DNA from: Symbiodinium kawagutii
Taxonomy: Eukaryota; Sar; Dinophyceae; Suessiales; Symbiodiniaceae
Length of the DNA stretch: 64,000 nt
Reading direction: 5' to 3'
Assembly (NCBI GenBank): GCA_009767595.1
Contig: VSDK01028391.1
Span: 206,279 to 270,278 of the forward strand
How positions within the stretch are numbered: the stretch's first letter is position 1; each line of letters starts with the position of its first letter. The notes beneath the pieces are model-generated. The model saw nothing but the letters and a program-made list of their open reading frames with translations, made no database searches and was not told where the DNA came from. A program made the position numbers and the translations under genes. This document shows positions 60,427 through 64,000 of this stretch, piece after piece.

Positions 60427-61321
60427 TTGAAACCACTAAAAACCACGACCAGGGCGAAGCCACCCGGGTTTTGCCAGCCTCCGGACACTTTTTTGTGGAC
60501 GAAGATTCAGCGCCTTCGTGATGTGACTGCTAAAACTTGGGAAGCTGAAACCAATTCAGGATTTGGCTGCAGGAAAATATCCAGGAAAGTGGCTGAGGCT
60601 ACCATTCGAGTGGTTTCCCGGTGTTTTTCCTGTAAAGCAACTGATCACATTTGTTGAAAAATTACAGTATGGCACATTATGGCCATACCTTTGGCTTCTT
60701 TTTCGCCAGGGCTTCAAAGGTCTTCACCTCCAAACCAGTTTGGAAATGCCCTTGTTGCAGAGTGAATGTTCAGCACTTCGAGTCTCACCCCCCGATCCTC
60801 ATCAGCGCGTACAGCAAGGACTGGCCTAGGAAATCGATTGAACATCATCAGCTTCCATCAGTTTCCAACATTCAACGGTTGAACGTCATCTGTTAACTAC
60901 ATGAAAAGCACACGCAGTCTGCTTCGAGTAACACGCCCATCCGGTTGCTGATATCTCCTCTCCAAGTTCTTGTCTTCACCCATGATGACAAGCACATGCT
61001 AGGCCATCATCACCACAGGCACGCAATATTTTTGCTGCATTCCAACTGCAGGTGCATCGACTGGTCTGATATTTGTCACAGCTGCGTCACCCAGATGGTG
61101 TCCAAGTAATATGCCTCAGTGAGCTGGGCCCAGCGCTCGGCAAACCCATGAAGTCACAGGCTGGGTCATAGGTGGAGCAGTTCCAACTACTGCCAAACAG
61201 CGGATCACTTCCAACCATAGTGATGCCCTACCAACGGTGGCCAGCTTTTGCAAGCTGTCAGCAAAGCTGTTGCAAATTATTTGATATGGGCTTGGACTGT
61301 GCTCTTTTCAGAAGTGTTTGG

Positions 61322-61642
61322 TCATCCAAATATTGCATCAAATGGTAATGGCACACAAGTCAACAAATCAAAGTACATGTCTCCATCGTCAACTCTACAC
61401 ATTCCACTTACAGAATATTTAGGCTTCAAGGGTCTTCTCCCCACATTACGAGGTAGACCACAACATGGGCACCTCACATCAAAGAGGTGCTGAGGAAACC
61501 CGATGGCAAAACCTTCGAAATGACTACGGTACCCTATTGATCTTGAAGTCTCCCGTTGGAACGGATCATAATTTGAACCTTTGGGAATTCGTTTGAAGCC
61601 AGTCACTCCCCAAGAGATGAGAACAGCAGCCTTATCAAGCAT
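61322..61642 (-). CDS. Open frame with a CPCC motif, unrecognised
   Basis: First ATG at 61642 gives 106 residues: LDKAAVLISWGVTGFKRIPK, YDPFQRETSRSIGYRSHFEG, FDVRCPCCGLPRNVGRRP, then a short tail. The composition looks like a real protein, but no domain is recognised and the single CxxC-like pair is not a full zinc site. Confidence 0.35.
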   Translation of the reverse strand: MLDKAAVLISWGVTGFKRIPKGSNYDPFQRETSRSIGYRSHFEGFAIGFPQHLFDVRCPCCGLPRNVGRRPLKPKYSVSGMCRVDDGDMYFDLLTCVPLPFDAIFG

Positions 61643-61739
61643 TAATACTACTGATTGGCCCTTAGTAGTGCTTCGCAATCAATTGCCGCATCTCCACTCA
61701 ACATGTGTCATTCCAAAAAATGTCATTCCTAATTAAACC

Positions 61740-62110
61740 CTGTTGCTCAGTAGAAACCCTTCTCTGACCATTATTCATGAATGATTAGCTGTCGCTCACA
61801 CTCTCCTGACTAATTAATTATGGTTCACAACCAACCATGCAATGTTTTAATCAATTTCTTATTGCCCGCTATTCATCATATCAATAATTCAGCCAGGACT
61901 AACCATGATCAATTCAAAAATAATCATCGATTAAACATGATTAAACATTAGTGCTTTGCCCATGGTTTTCCATCAACCATGGCTGCATCCATCACTGACA
62001 TGGCTGCGACCGCAGTACTGATTTCTTACCTCGCTTACCAGGGCCTAGCCAGCAACCAGTACCCATGATCAAGCGACGCTAGCCATGATATCTATATAAT
62101 CCATCGCCAC
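61740..62110. repeat. Degenerate ACCATGATCAATTAA tract
   Basis: Loose AT-rich units around CATGATTAAAC and AACCATG. Confidence 0.6.
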
Positions 62111-62131
62111 TGATTAGAAATTAGCCGTTGA

Positions 62132-62222
62132 TGGTGTTTCTTAAAATAAAAAATGGTGAGTTTGCTACTAGAAATGGTTGATATTGAATGATTTGGGGGT
62201 ACCCCTATTCGGAGAAACCACC
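62132..62222 (+). mobile_element. MITE-like element copy G
   Basis: GGTGTTTCTTAAAATA at the left and TATTCGGAGAAACCACC at the right, with GATTTGGGGGTACCCC inside the right arm. The left arm lacks the GGGGTACCCC block. Confidence 0.75.
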
Positions 62223-62374
62223 ATTGTTAACAATTGCGAATCCATCGCGAATGATCAATAGCCATCAACATGGCTGAGTATTCTTTAACCCGTGATTTAG
62301 GATTCCCAAGCACTAGCCTGACTATGATAGATTTGAATCGCCATACCCATCACCATCATGAATCATGCGCCGTT

Positions 62375-62420
62375 CACCATCATGAATCACCATCATGCCA
62401 TCATTCACCATCATCATCAC

Positions 62421-62480
<60 letters not shown>

Positions 62481-62482
62481 TC
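62375..62482. repeat. (CAT)n microsatellite
   Basis: CATCACCATCATT units passing into a pure CAT run. Confidence 0.95.
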
Positions 62483-62684
62483 ACCATCATTCCCAAGCCA
62501 TTCAGCACCATGAATCACCCTGATTCCCAAGCCATTCCCAAGTCATTGCCATGCGATTCCCCACGACTCGTCCCGTAACCCCTGGCCCCACCCCGCTGCC
62601 AGGCAGCTGAAAGCTTCGTGCCCCGTAGGGCCGGGGAGGGGGTGCGCGAGGTGGGCGCCAGTAGCCTGGTCGTTTTGGCGGGTT

Positions 62685-62850
62685 TTTCAGCTGATTTTAA
62701 TGCATGGGTTTTAGCTGGTCTTGGCTGGTTTTGCTGGTTAGAGCTGGTTCTTAGATGGCTTTTCTTCATGGGTTTTAGTGGGTGTTTAGCTCGTTTTTAG
62801 CTGGTTTTGGGCTGATTTTTGGCTGGTTTTGAGAGCTGGTTTTCTTCATG
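62685..62850. repeat. AGCTGGTTTT tandem repeat
   Basis: Roughly ten degenerate units of AGCTGGTTTTx (GGCTGATTTTT, AGCTCGTTTTT). Confidence 0.85.
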
Positions 62851-63359
62851 GTTCTTAATGTTCATTTATTTTTTGAATTTACCTGGAACAACCATTCTTT
62901 CACCAAGGGGGTTTGATCCACCAGGAGCAACCATTGTTTTTTCAGGTGGTGGAATCCGAGGGGTTCACAAATCAATCGGGAATGATTACTGATGGACAAT
63001 CATTACGTACTAATTGATTAATCTAATTGCTACTTATCTACTTCTTAACTTCGCAAGCACATATTGCCATTCACAACGTCGCTTTCACATGCTTTCACCA
63101 TGTTAAACCAATGCACCAGGTGGGTTCACCGTTTAACGCCCAAGGCCCCAGAGTTGACAGTGGGATTATCTTGATTAACCCACAGTTAGATAATCTTACT
63201 TATTAAGCTATTCACAAGGGTTATTCAACAAGCTGTTGAATTGGCCATGAGGTAATCTCCTTATTTATCTGTTCTATTTGTTCTTGGCTCTCATCACTAT
63301 TGCCAATTTGTTCATTGCCAATTGGCCAACAGAACAGCGATGAAGCATTGCAAGAACAA

Positions 63360-63441
63360 ACCCAGCACCAGCAACCACCAGCAACCACCAGCAATCACCA
63401 GCAATCACCATCAACCACCACCAACCACCACCAACCTACCC
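63360..63441. repeat. CAGCAACCAC 10-bp repeat
   Basis: Units CAGCAACCAC, CAGCAATCAC, CATCAACCAC and CACCAACCAC in tandem. Confidence 0.9.
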
Positions 63442-63474
63442 AGCCCATGGCTATGGAAGCAACCCTCCACCAAC

Positions 63475-63587
63475 CGATGAATCCAGCGCCCACAATGCCA
63501 TGGTGTCAAGGAACTGGGCCGCCAGCTGTGGCTGCTCCCATGTGCAGGTCCTGGCGGAAGCACGGGCGGAGGCCTGCATGCGAGTGG
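63475..63587 (-). CDS. Candidate exon, unrecognised
   Basis: After a CAACGCAG acceptor the frame reads TRMQASARASARTCTWEQPQ and LAAQFLDTMALWALDSS up to a GT donor. Protein-like, helical, GC-rich at third positions. It would be the first exon of the window on this strand, its gene starting beyond the right edge or in the tract to 64000. Confidence 0.4.
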
Positions 63588-63594
63588 CTGCGTT

Positions 63595-64000
63595 GATGGT
63601 CAATGATTACCCACAGAAGGTATTGTTTGTGGTCATTTCTTCCTGGATAATCAACAATTATGGTTAATCAATGGTAATGGTCAACAAACTGTTTGTAATT
63701 GGAAGGAATGGTTGATCATGGTTAAACAGTATCAGCTGATGTGGTTTAAAATGATTTAATGGCTAATCATGGTCAACTACCATTGACTCATATGTTTGAT
63801 CTTGGTGCTATATTTTTCACATGAAAGCCACCATAGTTCGCAATTAACAATGGTTGATGGGTATTGACTCATATAATTAATAATGGCCAATGGTCAACTA
63901 TTGTTGACTCATATGTAAGTGCTAATGAGGAGCAAACTATCAACTCACATCGTTAAATCATATTACTCTGGTTAGCTTAACCAACCGTAGTTACTCATAG
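63595..64000. repeat. Degenerate ATGGTTAATCATGGTCAAC tract
   Basis: Long run of TGGTTAATCA, ATGGTCAAC and GACTCATAT units with no fixed period, running off the window edge. Confidence 0.85.

Noticed and set aside
62340..63441. CRISPR-like arrays among the short tandem repeats
   Set aside because: Units are contiguous microsatellites and minisatellites without unique spacers, and the sequence is eukaryotic.
1..64000. tRNA, rRNA or complete spliced-leader RNA genes
   Set aside because: Searched by eye for conserved boxes and for the intact leader; none found.

Overview
The window looks like nuclear DNA of a dinoflagellate, most plausibly of the Symbiodiniaceae/Suessiales type; I cannot name the species. 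Four things point there. (1) Every gene I can identify by family lies on the minus strand, as in dinoflagellate unidirectional gene arrays. (2) Two widely conserved genes can be rebuilt exon by exon only if introns start with GC or GA as well as GT, and nearly every acceptor is AG|G. (3) One intronless gene has a degraded dinoflagellate spliced-leader (DinoSL) sequence 25 nt before its start codon. (4) The long gaps are full of simple repeats and degenerate ATGGTT/AACCAT tracts. The sequence has two N gaps (8313-8332 and 34373-34407).

Layout, all minus strand unless stated. 483-2312: intronless SET-domain lysine methyltransferase of the SETD3/Rubisco-LSMT class. 2782-7032: CNNM/CorC-type magnesium transporter, eleven exons recovered, both ends open. 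9.7-18.1 kb: scattered exons of unrecognised genes, including the two-exon 3' end of one gene (17285-18110). 20913-25964: DHHC-type S-palmitoyltransferase of the ZDHHC1/11 kind, about ten exons. 28.9-33.6 kb: a coiled-coil protein built of short symmetric phase-0 exons. 33.8-34.7 kb: isolated exons. 35196-35637: first exon of an HMG-box protein. 36-52 kb: mostly repeat-rich non-coding DNA with weak exon candidates. 52462-53079: two joined exons of an unrecognised gene. 55032-55412: CCDC12/cwf18 splicing factor, intronless, with the DinoSL relic. 55.5-64 kb: repeats and weak ORFs.

The genes do not form a metabolic pathway: they are housekeeping-type functions (histone or protein methylation, Mg2+ transport, protein palmitoylation, splicing) that share only strand. 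The most interesting signals are the retroposed CCDC12 with its leader relic, the splice-site pattern, a family of about 90-140 bp terminal-inverted-repeat elements present in seven copies, and two long perfect hairpins. Most exons are inferred by eye from conserved motifs and splice phase; no alignment or transcript evidence was available.
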